From: CAYLHS01 sp964594235
Lineage (GTDB): Bacteria; Actinomycetota; Acidimicrobiia; Spongiisociales; UBA4744
NCBI GenBank assembly: GCA_964594235.1
Contig: CAZQMF010000002.1
Span: 1 to 64,000 of the forward strand
DNA length: 64,000 nucleotides
Direction of reading: 5' to 3'
Below, one piece after another: positions 8,362 to 16,660 of this stretch. A program made the translations under genes and the position numbers. Positions within the stretch are counted from its first letter, which is position 1. Each line of letters begins with the position of its first letter. Under the pieces are notes generated by a model, which saw only the letters and a program-made list of their open reading frames with translations, ran no database searches and was not told the origin of the DNA.

Positions 8362-9126
8362 GTGATCGTGTTCCCCGACGTCCAGCCTGGCGACGACATC
8401 CGCGTGTCCGCCTCGACGTTCGTCGCGTACCGGGAGTGCCCGGATTACGCGAAGTCGCGGCTCGAACAGGTGTGGGGCCCCGACACGATCGCAGGCTTCA
8501 AGGGCGGCTTGGCCCATCAGCTGTTTGCGCGACACCTCACGTCGGGCCCCATTCCCCCCGAAGAGATAGCGCATGTCTGCCGGGAAGAGATCGGCGCCTC
8601 GAACCTGAATCACAAGATGGGTCCTCTCGGAATCAAGCCATCGGACCTCGACAGGGTGATCGGAGAGGTCGGGGCGCTCTACGACCGTTTCCGGCAGTTT
8701 CCCACCGACGGGTTCGAGGGAGCGGAGGTGCCGCTGGAGGCGATCCCTGTTGAAGGGGTCACACTGCACGGAAAGGTCGACGCGGTGTTCACCGATCCCG
8801 CGGGTGTCCGATTGGTCGACTGGAAGACCGGTGACGTGGGTGATGTCGACGACCAGCTCGGCTTCTACGCGCTGCTGTGGTCGCTCGATCGGGGGAGTCT
8901 GCCCGGCGCGGTCGAGGCGGTATCGATACGCACAGGTGAGCGTCACATGTCCCAACCGGAGCCGGCAACCGTGAAGGACACGGCACGACAGGTGGCCGAC
9001 ATGGTCGACTCCTTGCGAGCCGCCTGGCGCGAGAAGCGGGGAATCGAACGGGTTGGCGGTCCGTGGTGCCGCTACTGCGGTCTCCTCCCGACGTGCGACG
9101 AAGGTCGGTCCGCCACGTCGCTGTGA
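8362..9126 (+). CDS. PD-(D/E)XK nuclease with probable Fe-S cluster (RecB/Cas4-like)
   Basis: A 254-residue protein with the RecB-type nuclease core: GGLAHQLFARHL (first helix), GKVDAVF (motif II Asp) and VRLVDWKTGD (motif III, D-x-K), then QLGFYALL (the QxxxY-type helix). Four cysteines flank the domain: one near the N-terminus in YRECPDY and three at the C-terminus in WCRYCGLLPTC. This arrangement is that of the 4Fe-4S nucleases (Cas4, AddB, Dna2). No cas genes are nearby, so a DNA-repair or processing role is more likely. GTG start, apparently leaderless. Confidence 0.8.
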   Translation: MIVFPDVQPGDDIRVSASTFVAYRECPDYAKSRLEQVWGPDTIAGFKGGLAHQLFARHLTSGPIPPEEIAHVCREEIGASNLNHKMGPLGIKPSDLDRVIGEVGALYDRFRQFPTDGFEGAEVPLEAIPVEGVTLHGKVDAVFTDPAGVRLVDWKTGDVGDVDDQLGFYALLWSLDRGSLPGAVEAVSIRTGERHMSQPEPATVKDTARQVADMVDSLRAAWREKRGIERVGGPWCRYCGLLPTCDEGRSATSL

Positions 9127-9129
9127 CAG

Positions 9130-9654
9130 TCAGTCGTCTTTGCCGTGATCGCCATGTCCATCGTCGGTCGACGCAACGATCGTCCCGCGCTCGCACGTTG
9201 CGTGGAACGTCGACGTGTGCTCTTCACTCTCGAACGTGATCTCCACGGCCGAGTCGCTCACCTCATGCTGCACGACCTGATAGCCGGCCCGTGGTGCGGC
9301 GGACTTGAACACGATCCTGTCCCCATCGCACGCGACCTTCACCCACCCTCCATCGAGGTCATATCGTTCAGTCCCTGTTGTGGTCGTGGTGGTGACCTGG
9401 GCCGGCTGTGTGGTCGTTGTGTCCATCGATGCCGTCGTGGTGGTCGTGTCGGCTCCGCCCTCGGTGGTCGACGTGAAGGTCGGGAGGCTGGTGGTCGGCT
9501 CCTGGGAGGAGTTCGTCTGGGCCGGAACTGCAGCGCGGGATGGCCTGTCGGTGACTTGGTCCCTGACGAGTGCAACTGCTTGACTGGCCAGCGCCACCGC
9601 CAGAACGGTGCCCATGAGCCAGGCGGCGAACAAGCCGAGCCGTCGAGTATTCAC
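9130..9654 (-). CDS. Exported protein with Thr-rich linker, function unknown
   Basis: A 174-residue protein. An N-terminal hydrophobic segment (about residues 7-28) acts as signal or anchor, followed by a linker of about 60 residues dominated by Thr (residues 45-95), and then a small C-terminal domain with two cysteines (VKVACDG and FHATCERG) that could form a disulfide. It ends in a His/Asp-rich tail (DDGHGDHGKDD) that might bind metal. It faces the two-component system genes across about 100 bp. I do not recognise the family. GTG start. Confidence 0.75.
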   Translation of the reverse strand: MNTRRLGLFAAWLMGTVLAVALASQAVALVRDQVTDRPSRAAVPAQTNSSQEPTTSLPTFTSTTEGGADTTTTTASMDTTTTQPAQVTTTTTTGTERYDLDGGWVKVACDGDRIVFKSAAPRAGYQVVQHEVSDSAVEITFESEEHTSTFHATCERGTIVASTDDGHGDHGKDD

Positions 9655-9690
9655 GATGGCAGTCTGGTCGGGTACGGAGCATCCGGGCGG

Positions 9691-9717
9691 TAAGGAGAGG
9701 TTAAGGATGCACTAAGC
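9691..9717. promoter_or_regulatory. Three TAAG direct repeats with exact 11-bp phasing (putative response-regulator site)
   Basis: TAAGGA at 9691, TAAGGA at 9702 and TAAGCG at 9713 are spaced exactly 11 bp apart, so they lie on one face of the helix. They sit between the Thr-rich exported protein gene and the OmpR-family regulator gene. OmpR/PhoB-family regulators typically bind direct repeats of this spacing. Autoregulation is inferred. Confidence 0.6.
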
Positions 9718-9743
9718 GGGCTGTGCATTCGGTCAATCGAAGA

Positions 9744-9749
9744 TAGGGT
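9744..9749 (+). promoter_or_regulatory. Leaderless -10 (TAGGGT) of the response regulator gene
   Basis: TAGGGT lies 8 nt before the GTG start; there is no SD. It is about 27 bp downstream of the phased TAAG repeats. Confidence 0.5.
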
Positions 9750-9757
9750 TTGCGTTC

Positions 9758-10435
9758 GTGGCATCCGTGCTGATCATCGAGGATGATGTTCGAATCCGTC
9801 AGACGCTCTCCGCGCTCCTTGCCGACAGGGGACACGATGTCGAATCGGTTGGGGCGGGCATGGCGGGTCTCGAGGCGACGTTGTCGCGGAACCGCGACGT
9901 GGTGATCCTCGATCTCGGGCTGCCCGACATCGACGGTGCCGAACTCCTCAAGATGATTCGGGCGGTGACGTCCACACCCGTGATCGTCGCGACCGCCCGC
10001 GACGACGAGCATGAGATCGTGCGGCTGCTCGACACCGGCGCCGACGACTACGTGGTCAAGCCGTTCTCGGCACGGCACCTCGATGCGAGAATCCGTGCGG
10101 TGCTCCGCCGCGGCATGACGAGCGACGATGACAAGGTCATCGAAGTGGGCGATCTGGTGATCGACACAACATCGAGGGAGGTGTCGCTCGCGGGGAGTGC
10201 GGTGTCGTTGAGCAGGAAGGAATTCGATCTGCTCGCCTATCTCGCGACGCGGCCCGGCACGGTGATCAGCAAGCGAGAGCTGCTTGCGGAGGTGTGGCGT
10301 CAGCCGTACGGGGGAGCGGACAAGACCGTCGACGTACACCTGTCCTGGTTGAGGAAGAAGCTCGGCGAAACGGCAGCCCAGCCGAAGTATCTGCACACGG
10401 TGCGGGGAGTTGGCGTCAAGCTGGTGGCGCCGTGA
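9758..10435 (+). CDS. OmpR-family response regulator
   Basis: A 225-residue two-domain regulator. The receiver domain has the acidic pair in IIEDD, phospho-acceptor Asp52 in LDLGLPD, and Lys101 in YVVKPF. The C-terminal winged helix includes LSRKEFDLLAYL and TVDVHLSWLRKKLGE, ending with HTVRGVGVKL, as in PhoB/OmpR proteins. It is translationally coupled (GTGA overlap) to the histidine kinase that follows. Confidence 0.95.
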   Translation: MASVLIIEDDVRIRQTLSALLADRGHDVESVGAGMAGLEATLSRNRDVVILDLGLPDIDGAELLKMIRAVTSTPVIVATARDDEHEIVRLLDTGADDYVVKPFSARHLDARIRAVLRRGMTSDDDKVIEVGDLVIDTTSREVSLAGSAVSLSRKEFDLLAYLATRPGTVISKRELLAEVWRQPYGGADKTVDVHLSWLRKKLGETAAQPKYLHTVRGVGVKLVAP

Positions 10436-11709
10436 GAAGAAGGCTCGCCGTGGTCTCCGCCGCCGTCACGGCGATGGTGGTGCTTGCCTTCCTCATCCCA
10501 CTCGCTGGAATGGTCAAGACCCTTGCCCGCGATCGGGTCTTGGTTGCTGCCGAGCGCGACGCACAGATCTTTGCGCAGACCCTCAGCCCGTACATCGTCG
10601 GCGGAGATTCCGACGACGTTGCGTCGGTGGTGGGCACCGGCGAGCTGTCGGGAGGCGGGCTCCTGTCGATCATTCTTCCGGATGGAACCGTTGTGGGGGC
10701 ACCTGTCTCGCTTGACGCCGGGTACCGGCGGGCGGTCGAGGGTGAGGCCTTCCGACAGCCGGTCGACGGTGGTGAGGCGATCTGGGTGCCGGTAGCTCTG
10801 AACGAGACGTTGGGGACGGCCGTCGTTCGGGTGTTCGTCGCCAAAGACCTCCTCACGCGCAACGTGGGGTCATCGTGGTTGATCCTCGGGTCGTTGGGAA
10901 TCGCCCTCGTAGCCCTCTCCGCGCTTGTCGCCGACCGCCTCGCACGTTCTGTCGTGTACCCCGTGCAGGATCTTTCGAACGCTGCGCACCTGCTCGGCGA
11001 GGGTGACCTCTCGGTGCGAGTGAGCCCTGACGGTCCGCCGGAAGTCGTCGAGGTCGGAGAGGCGTTCAACCGGCTCGCCGGCAGGGTCGGCGACCTTCTC
11101 GAGGAGGAACGGCGCAACGCCGCCGATCTATCGCACCGGCTCCGGACGCCCCTCACCGCGCTCAGGTTGGAGATCGAGTCGATGCCCGAACGCACGGACC
11201 GTCTCACCGACGCGCTCGACGAACTGGAACGCACGGTCGACTACGTGATTCGACAGGCTCGTCGGCCGGTGCGAGAGGGCATTGGTGTGCTGACCGATCT
11301 CGGCACCGTCGTCGATGAGAGGGTTTCGTTCTGGGGTGCACTCGCCGACGATCAGGGGAGGGAATGGTCGGCTGACGTTCGGGGAGGTCCGTACATGGTT
11401 CATGTAGCCCGGGAAGATGCCGCGGCGATGGTCGACGCGTTGCTCGGCAACGTCCTTGCTCACACGCCCGAAGGAGTGGGGTTCCGGGTGCGGATCCACG
11501 CGAGAGATGGGAACGTACATCTGCTGGTCGATGACTCAGGTCCAGGTTTCGCCGACGGATCGCCGCGTCGTGGTCAGTCCAGTACCGGATCGACGGGTCT
11601 CGGTCTCGACATCGTTCGCCGGACGGCCGAGTCCACCGGCGGGACCTTGACAATCGGTCGAGCCGTGGACGGGGGAGGACTCGTGGAGGTCGTGTTCGGC
11701 CGGACGTGA
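10432..11709 (+). CDS. Sensor histidine kinase
   Basis: A 425-residue membrane kinase, the partner of the preceding regulator. Two membrane segments (about 7-27 and 148-168) enclose a roughly 115-residue external sensor region. A HAMP linker follows, then the dimerisation helix with the phospho-acceptor His235 in DLSHRLRTPLTALR, the N-box LLGNVLAHTPEG, DDSGPGF and the G2-type STGLGLDIVRRTAES. The GTG start overlaps the regulator stop by 4 bp. The sensor signal is unknown. Confidence 0.93.
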   Translation: MRRRLAVVSAAVTAMVVLAFLIPLAGMVKTLARDRVLVAAERDAQIFAQTLSPYIVGGDSDDVASVVGTGELSGGGLLSIILPDGTVVGAPVSLDAGYRRAVEGEAFRQPVDGGEAIWVPVALNETLGTAVVRVFVAKDLLTRNVGSSWLILGSLGIALVALSALVADRLARSVVYPVQDLSNAAHLLGEGDLSVRVSPDGPPEVVEVGEAFNRLAGRVGDLLEEERRNAADLSHRLRTPLTALRLEIESMPERTDRLTDALDELERTVDYVIRQARRPVREGIGVLTDLGTVVDERVSFWGALADDQGREWSADVRGGPYMVHVAREDAAAMVDALLGNVLAHTPEGVGFRVRIHARDGNVHLLVDDSGPGFADGSPRRGQSSTGSTGLGLDIVRRTAESTGGTLTIGRAVDGGGLVEVVFGRT

Positions 11710-11734
11710 CGGGTTCATGTGGGACAATTCCACA

Positions 11735-13390
11735 GTGGAACACCTGATCTCACCGGTGGCACGGCTGCGCGCGTCGCTCGACGCACTGGCGGAGCAGGTC
11801 GAGGGGTTACGCTTCGACCTCCCGTCCGAGAGTCGTTCCTACCGTCTGGAGCTGAGGGACGAGCTGACTCGAAGCATTCGCGGGTATCTGATTCCCCGAC
11901 TGGGTGATCTCGATGGAGATGTGGTTGCTGTCGTCGTCGGCTCGACGGGGAGCGGCAAGTCGACGCTCGTAAACACTCTGGCAGGGAAGAAGATCACACC
12001 GACGGGTGCAATTCGACCGACGACGACAGCGCCGGTGGTGTGGTGCCACGTCGATCGAGCAGACGCCTACAGGACCGGGTTCTTCGGCGCTGTCGAGCCG
12101 ACCATCGTCGGAGACGAGGAACTCATCCTTCGCGGAGTCACCCTGGTCGACGCGCCGGACTTCGACTCCGTCGTGACCGAGCATCGGGAGATCGCCGAGG
12201 ATCTCCTGGCGGTGGCCGATCTGTGCGTGTTCGTGACCAGCGCGCAACGGTACGCCGATGCGGTTCCATGGGAGTTCCTCGAACAGGCGACGCGGCGTGG
12301 AGTGCCGACGATGTTCGTGATCAACCGATTGCCGGCCGATGGCAGGGACGGCATCGTGAGCGACTACCAGCGTCACCTCGCCGAGCGAGGGGTTTCGCGC
12401 GGTGACGTGACACTCATCGAGATAGGAGAGCAGGAGGTCATCGATGGCCGGCTGCCGGCATCTACGGTCGCCTTGATCAAGGACGCGCTGGAGCGACTCG
12501 CCGATCCTGTCGACCGTCACCGAGTCCTGATCGACGCGACACGTGGAACGATCGACGATGCCGTGACGCGATGTCAGCAGCTCGCCAAGGAAGTCAGGCG
12601 CGACGCAGGCGAGGCACGAGCCTTGGCCGACATCGCGAGGAATGCGTACACAGACCAATACGCAGAAGTCGCCCGTTCGTTGAAAGACGGAACACTCATC
12701 AGAGCCGAGGTGGCTGCACGATGGCAGAAGTTCCTCGGTACCGGCAGGTTCCTCAAGGCGGTCGGCGATCGTCTCGGCAATCTGGGCCGGATGTTCACGG
12801 ACAGACCCTCCCCGGTGGACCCTGATGCACGCAGGGCGCTTGCTATGGAAGTCGAACGGCATCTCGATGCGGCAGCCGCACGGGCCGCAGACTCTTGGGA
12901 ACTCGATCACGCCGGCAGGGCGCTTCTCGAGGAAGGGAGGTTGTGGCGTTCAACCCCCGGCCTCGAACGCCGACTCGAGGAGATGATGGACGAGTGGGTC
13001 ATCGACGTCGGGACACTCGTCTCAGAACAGGGCAGCGATAGAAAACGTAGGGCACAAATAGGCTCGCTCGGGGTGAACGCGGCGGCAGTCGTTGCGATCG
13101 TCGCGATCTTCTCACAGACAGGTGGGCTCACCGGCGGTGAGCTGGGTGTCGCCGCCGGGGCGGCAGCGCTTCAGCAGAAGCTCCTCGAGCAGGTGTTCGG
13201 GACGGCGGAGGTCAGGTCGATGGTCTCGGGTGCCCGCGACGCGCTGCTCGCCCGCCTCCAGACCGTCTTCGATCACGAGTCCAGCCGATTCACAGAGAGG
13301 GTGGTCACGCTCGGCTCGGATTCACCCGTCGAACTCGAGACCGCCACCACAGCCGTTCGTGATGCCGCGGAGAGGTTCTATGGCACCTGA
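11735..13390 (+). CDS. Dynamin-like GTPase, first of a pair
   Basis: A 551-residue GTPase of the actinobacterial dynamin-like/YfjP-like type. P-loop GSTGSGKST, switch I region TGAIRPTTTAPVVW, G3 DAPDFDS and G4 VINRLPAD are present. The middle is helical; a hydrophobic segment lies near residues 430-460 (VNAAAVVAIVAIFS), which could insert in the membrane. An ATG 18 nt upstream is an alternative start; GTG is preferred because GACAAT stands 6 nt ahead and neither has an SD. The next gene encodes a second GTPase and overlaps by 11 bp. Confidence 0.82.
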   Translation: MEHLISPVARLRASLDALAEQVEGLRFDLPSESRSYRLELRDELTRSIRGYLIPRLGDLDGDVVAVVVGSTGSGKSTLVNTLAGKKITPTGAIRPTTTAPVVWCHVDRADAYRTGFFGAVEPTIVGDEELILRGVTLVDAPDFDSVVTEHREIAEDLLAVADLCVFVTSAQRYADAVPWEFLEQATRRGVPTMFVINRLPADGRDGIVSDYQRHLAERGVSRGDVTLIEIGEQEVIDGRLPASTVALIKDALERLADPVDRHRVLIDATRGTIDDAVTRCQQLAKEVRRDAGEARALADIARNAYTDQYAEVARSLKDGTLIRAEVAARWQKFLGTGRFLKAVGDRLGNLGRMFTDRPSPVDPDARRALAMEVERHLDAAAARAADSWELDHAGRALLEEGRLWRSTPGLERRLEEMMDEWVIDVGTLVSEQGSDRKRRAQIGSLGVNAAAVVAIVAIFSQTGGLTGGELGVAAGAAALQQKLLEQVFGTAEVRSMVSGARDALLARLQTVFDHESSRFTERVVTLGSDSPVELETATTAVRDAAERFYGT

Positions 13391-14924
13391 TCCAGGCAAG
13401 GCACTCGACACGCTCGACATGGTCGTGGCCAAGGCTCGGGACCTCACAGGCGATGACCGGCTCGAAACCTACGCGCGCCTGTCCACGCAGACGAGGTCAC
13501 GGCTGGGGTTCCTCGGTGAGACGGTCGTTATCGCGCTGGCCGGCGGAACCGGCGTCGGCAAGTCCAGCCTCCTGAACGCGATCGCCGGCACGCACGTCGT
13601 ACCCACCGGCACGATCCGGCCGACGACCGATCGTCCCAGGGTGTGGATGCCGGCGACACCGGAGCCCGGCTTGACCCGGCTCCTCGACTCGTTCGGGATC
13701 GACGAGCGGATTGGGCACTCAGGACGGATCGACGTCGCGATCATCGACCTGCCCGATTTCGACTCGATCGACCTGGGACATCGGGAAGTGGTCGAACGAC
13801 TCGTCCCACTGGTCGACGCGATCGTGTGGGTGTTCGATCCGCAGAAGTACGCCGATCGAGCCGTACACGAGGGCTACCTGCGGCCACTCTCGGATCACCG
13901 CGACCGGTTTCTGTTCGTCCTCAACCAGATCGACCTGTTCGGCCCTGGGGAGCTCGATCTGGTGAGCGCCGATCTACTCACTCGCCTCGCCGAGGACGGC
14001 ATTCCTGACGCCGAGCTGTTCGCGACGGTTGCCGCCGAGGGTCGCACCGCCGGCATCGACAGACTCCGACGGTTCATCGATGATCGCCTCCTCGCGAAGC
14101 AGCTCGTCCTTGGGAAGCTCGCACACGACCTGTCGACTGCCGTCGAAGGGATCGGGTCAGTGGTCGGGGTGCGCGACGGGCTGGACTTCGATCGTCGATG
14201 GATGCTCACCCGCGACACCTCGGCCGGGTTGCTCGCCGACGTCGTTGCCGGTCCGCCTGAGATCGCCATCATCGAACGAGTGGGGCGCAGGCTCGCAGTT
14301 CGGTCGAGCCCCGCAGCATTGTTCGTTCGTGCGAGGGAACAGGACCGAGCGGAGCCCCACGGGCGACAGGATGCCGCCATCCAAGCAGCCTCCGGCGAAA
14401 TCGACACCCTCGTGACCGACCTGGCGTTCGAGTCGGGGGGCTTCTTCGGGGCGCGGCTCCGCGCGATCTTCGGGCCGGCGGACGTCTCACGTCAAGTGAG
14501 GAGGTCGCTCGAAGGTACGAAACTCGCGGCTCCACCGGCCGTGATCCCTTCTGCATGGTGGAAGGTCGCCGCGATGGCGGAGTGGCTCATGGTCGCAACC
14601 GTCGTAGGGTCGATCGTGTGGGCATGGGCAAGGCCCGCCACGCTCGAGAGGGGCACGTGGCCATGGCCCATCATCGTGGGTCTCGCCGCAGTGCTGGTCG
14701 GCGCGGGGTTGGTTCGCCTCGTCATGTCCGGCGGGACCAGGGCCGGAAGGAGATCCGCCATCGCGTACCGGGAGACCGTCGTCGCGTCGGTCGGCTCGCA
14801 AGTCGATCGTCGATTCGGGGTCGAACTCCGCACGGCGATCAGGGACAGGGCAGAACTCGTCGGCCTGTTGACGGAGCTGTCGATCGAAGCCGCCAAGCTG
14901 GAGGCGGCCGTACCCACCGTCTAG
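13380..14924 (+). CDS. Dynamin-like GTPase, second of a pair
   Basis: A 514-residue GTPase. P-loop GGTGVGKSS, GTIRPTTDRPRVW (switch I, closely parallel to the first protein), G3 DLPDFDSID and G4 LNQIDLF are visible. A hydrophobic pair near residues 395-450 suggests membrane attachment. The gene starts within the end of the previous one, so the two are made together and probably hetero-oligomerise, as bacterial dynamin-like pairs do. A role in membrane maintenance is inferred, supported by the MscS gene that follows. Confidence 0.82.
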   Translation: MAPDPGKALDTLDMVVAKARDLTGDDRLETYARLSTQTRSRLGFLGETVVIALAGGTGVGKSSLLNAIAGTHVVPTGTIRPTTDRPRVWMPATPEPGLTRLLDSFGIDERIGHSGRIDVAIIDLPDFDSIDLGHREVVERLVPLVDAIVWVFDPQKYADRAVHEGYLRPLSDHRDRFLFVLNQIDLFGPGELDLVSADLLTRLAEDGIPDAELFATVAAEGRTAGIDRLRRFIDDRLLAKQLVLGKLAHDLSTAVEGIGSVVGVRDGLDFDRRWMLTRDTSAGLLADVVAGPPEIAIIERVGRRLAVRSSPAALFVRAREQDRAEPHGRQDAAIQAASGEIDTLVTDLAFESGGFFGARLRAIFGPADVSRQVRRSLEGTKLAAPPAVIPSAWWKVAAMAEWLMVATVVGSIVWAWARPATLERGTWPWPIIVGLAAVLVGAGLVRLVMSGGTRAGRRSAIAYRETVVASVGSQVDRRFGVELRTAIRDRAELVGLLTELSIEAAKLEAAVPTV

Positions 14925-14927
14925 CCT
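14922..14927 (+). promoter_or_regulatory. Leaderless -10 (TAGCCT) of mscS, overlapping the preceding stop codon
   Basis: TAGCCT begins with the stop codon of the preceding GTPase gene and lies 7 nt before the mscS-like ATG. Confidence 0.4.
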
Positions 14928-14934
14928 GACCACA

Positions 14935-15771
14935 ATGAGTCCCGAAATCATCCACCAACTCATCGTCACCGGCATCGTTCTTCTCGGAACGGTCGCAGGT
15001 TGGCTGATCGTGAACCGCTCGGTTGCGCATTGGGTAGAGAAGATCGGGATCGGCGACAGCATCCCGGACACCGAGCGACGGCAGCGAGCCACAACGCTGT
15101 GGGGAGGGATCCGCAGGGTGATGCTGGTCGTCGTCGGCATCGTCGTCGTACTGACGGTCATGAATATCTGGGACATTCCGATCGGTTCCTTCATCGCCAT
15201 CGGTTCGGCTGTCGGCGTGGCTGTCGGCTTCGGCGCTCAGAGCGTCGTCAAGGATGTCATCGCGGGGTTTCTCATCTTGGTCGAGAATCAGTTCGCGATC
15301 GGTGACGTTGTGAAGATCGCGGGGGTCGCCGGCTCCGTTCAGGAGATGCGGCTCAGAGTCACGGTTCTGCGCGATCTGGACGGCTACGTGCACTTCATCC
15401 CCAACGGCACGATCACTGTCGCCTCGAACTACACGAGCCTGTTTGCGCGCGTCGTGGTCACCGTCGGCATCTCATACTCCAGCGATGTCGATCGCGCTAT
15501 CCAAGTGATGGGAGACGAGCTCTCGGCAATGGCCGAAGACCATCCGACCGAGATCCTGGAGCCACCTCAGATGCTGGGCGTCGAGGAGCTGGGTGACTCG
15601 GCGGTTTCTCTACGGGCTCTGATGGTGGTCGGACCGCAGGATCGATGGGCGATGCGAAGAGAGGCGCTGCGGCGGATCAAGAAGCGATTCGATAGCGAAG
15701 GCATCGTGATTCCGTTCCCGCAAGTGACCGTCCACATGCCGCCGCCTCCCATGGCTGCGCCCCCCGCATAG
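14935..15771 (+). CDS. MscS-family mechanosensitive channel
   Basis: A 278-residue channel that would release solutes on hypo-osmotic shock. Three hydrophobic segments occupy about residues 7-125. The third, pore-lining one has GSAVGVAVGFGAQSVVKDVI, the MscS TM3 pattern, followed by the beta domain with FAIGDVVKI and HFIPNGTI. It is shorter than mycobacterial or E. coli relatives with extra domains but complete for MscS. It starts 10 bp after the GTPase pair. Confidence 0.93.
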   Translation: MSPEIIHQLIVTGIVLLGTVAGWLIVNRSVAHWVEKIGIGDSIPDTERRQRATTLWGGIRRVMLVVVGIVVVLTVMNIWDIPIGSFIAIGSAVGVAVGFGAQSVVKDVIAGFLILVENQFAIGDVVKIAGVAGSVQEMRLRVTVLRDLDGYVHFIPNGTITVASNYTSLFARVVVTVGISYSSDVDRAIQVMGDELSAMAEDHPTEILEPPQMLGVEELGDSAVSLRALMVVGPQDRWAMRREALRRIKKRFDSEGIVIPFPQVTVHMPPPPMAAPPA

Positions 15772-15801
15772 CCGCTACAGTTCGTCGGATCCGGAGGGAT
15801 C

Positions 15802-16659
15802 ATGACGGAATGGCGGGAGTGGCAGGCATGGCGCCGTGTGACAGCGGTATCGCTCAACGCCGTCTCGAGCGCGGCAGCCGTCGGTGCAGAAGCTGCAGCC
15901 GCTCTCGAACAGCTCGCTTCGAGCGTCGCCGCGTACGCTCCGGAGTCGTATCCGGAGGCGATCGAGGATGCCATCGAGCTACTCGTCGACCGCCAAGCGG
16001 TCCGGGCGCCGGTCCTGGCGCTCTGCAACCAGATCTACCTCGCACTAGGAGAAGGCCCTGAGCGTGTTGTCGACGTCGCACGTGAGTTCGCCGAACGGCT
16101 CAGCGCGTCGACGGCGAAGATCGGTTCCGAAGGCGCGAGCCTGATCGGGGAAGGGATGACCGTTCTGGTCCACGGTGTCTCCCGTTCGGTGAGGGCGGTC
16201 CTCGACGCCGCGAAGGAGCACACATCGTTCCAGGTGTGTTGCACCGAGGCGATGCCCGGTGGCGAGGGCCTCGAGATGGCGGCGGAACTCACCATCGCCG
16301 GCTTCGACGTAGAAGTGCTCGACGACGATTCCGCCGTTGAGTTCCTGCCTGGGGTCGACCTGGTGTTGTCTGGCGCCGATGCCATTGGACCTCACAGAGC
16401 TGTCACGAAGGCCGGCATACGCCGGCTCGCCTCTGCAGCGATGATCGCCGGGGTCGACCGATACCTGACCGCCGGTCGTGACAAGATCCTCCCGGTCGGT
16501 CTGTTCCGTCTCACATCCCAGCTGAGTTGGCGCCGATCTCTCTCAGAAGTCGTCGAACTGGATCAGTTCACTGCAATCGTTTCGGATGTCGGCATCCTGG
16601 CCATCGACGACATACCGGACCTCACGATCGAACAGCCCGTCGCTCCGGAACTCGCCTGA
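15802..16659 (+). CDS. Initiation factor 2B-related (IF-2B/MtnA fold) protein
   Basis: A 285-residue protein of the eIF-2B alpha/beta/delta-related family, which in bacteria includes sugar-phosphate isomerases such as MtnA and ribose-1,5-bisphosphate isomerase. The C-terminal Rossmann-like half has VLVHGVSRSVRAVL, a cysteine pair (QVCCTEAMPGGEG) and the family motif LVLSGADAIGPHRAVTKAGIRRLA, where the Asp and Lys are the expected active-site residues. ATG follows GGAGGG. Substrate not predictable. Confidence 0.75.
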   Translation: MTEWREWQAWRRVTAVSLNAVSSAAAVGAEAAAALEQLASSVAAYAPESYPEAIEDAIELLVDRQAVRAPVLALCNQIYLALGEGPERVVDVAREFAERLSASTAKIGSEGASLIGEGMTVLVHGVSRSVRAVLDAAKEHTSFQVCCTEAMPGGEGLEMAAELTIAGFDVEVLDDDSAVEFLPGVDLVLSGADAIGPHRAVTKAGIRRLASAAMIAGVDRYLTAGRDKILPVGLFRLTSQLSWRRSLSEVVELDQFTAIVSDVGILAIDDIPDLTIEQPVAPELA

Positions 16660-16660
16660 C

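Noticed and set aside
8362..9126. Cas4-like gene as a sign of a CRISPR-Cas system
   Set aside because: No other cas gene or repeat array is in the window.
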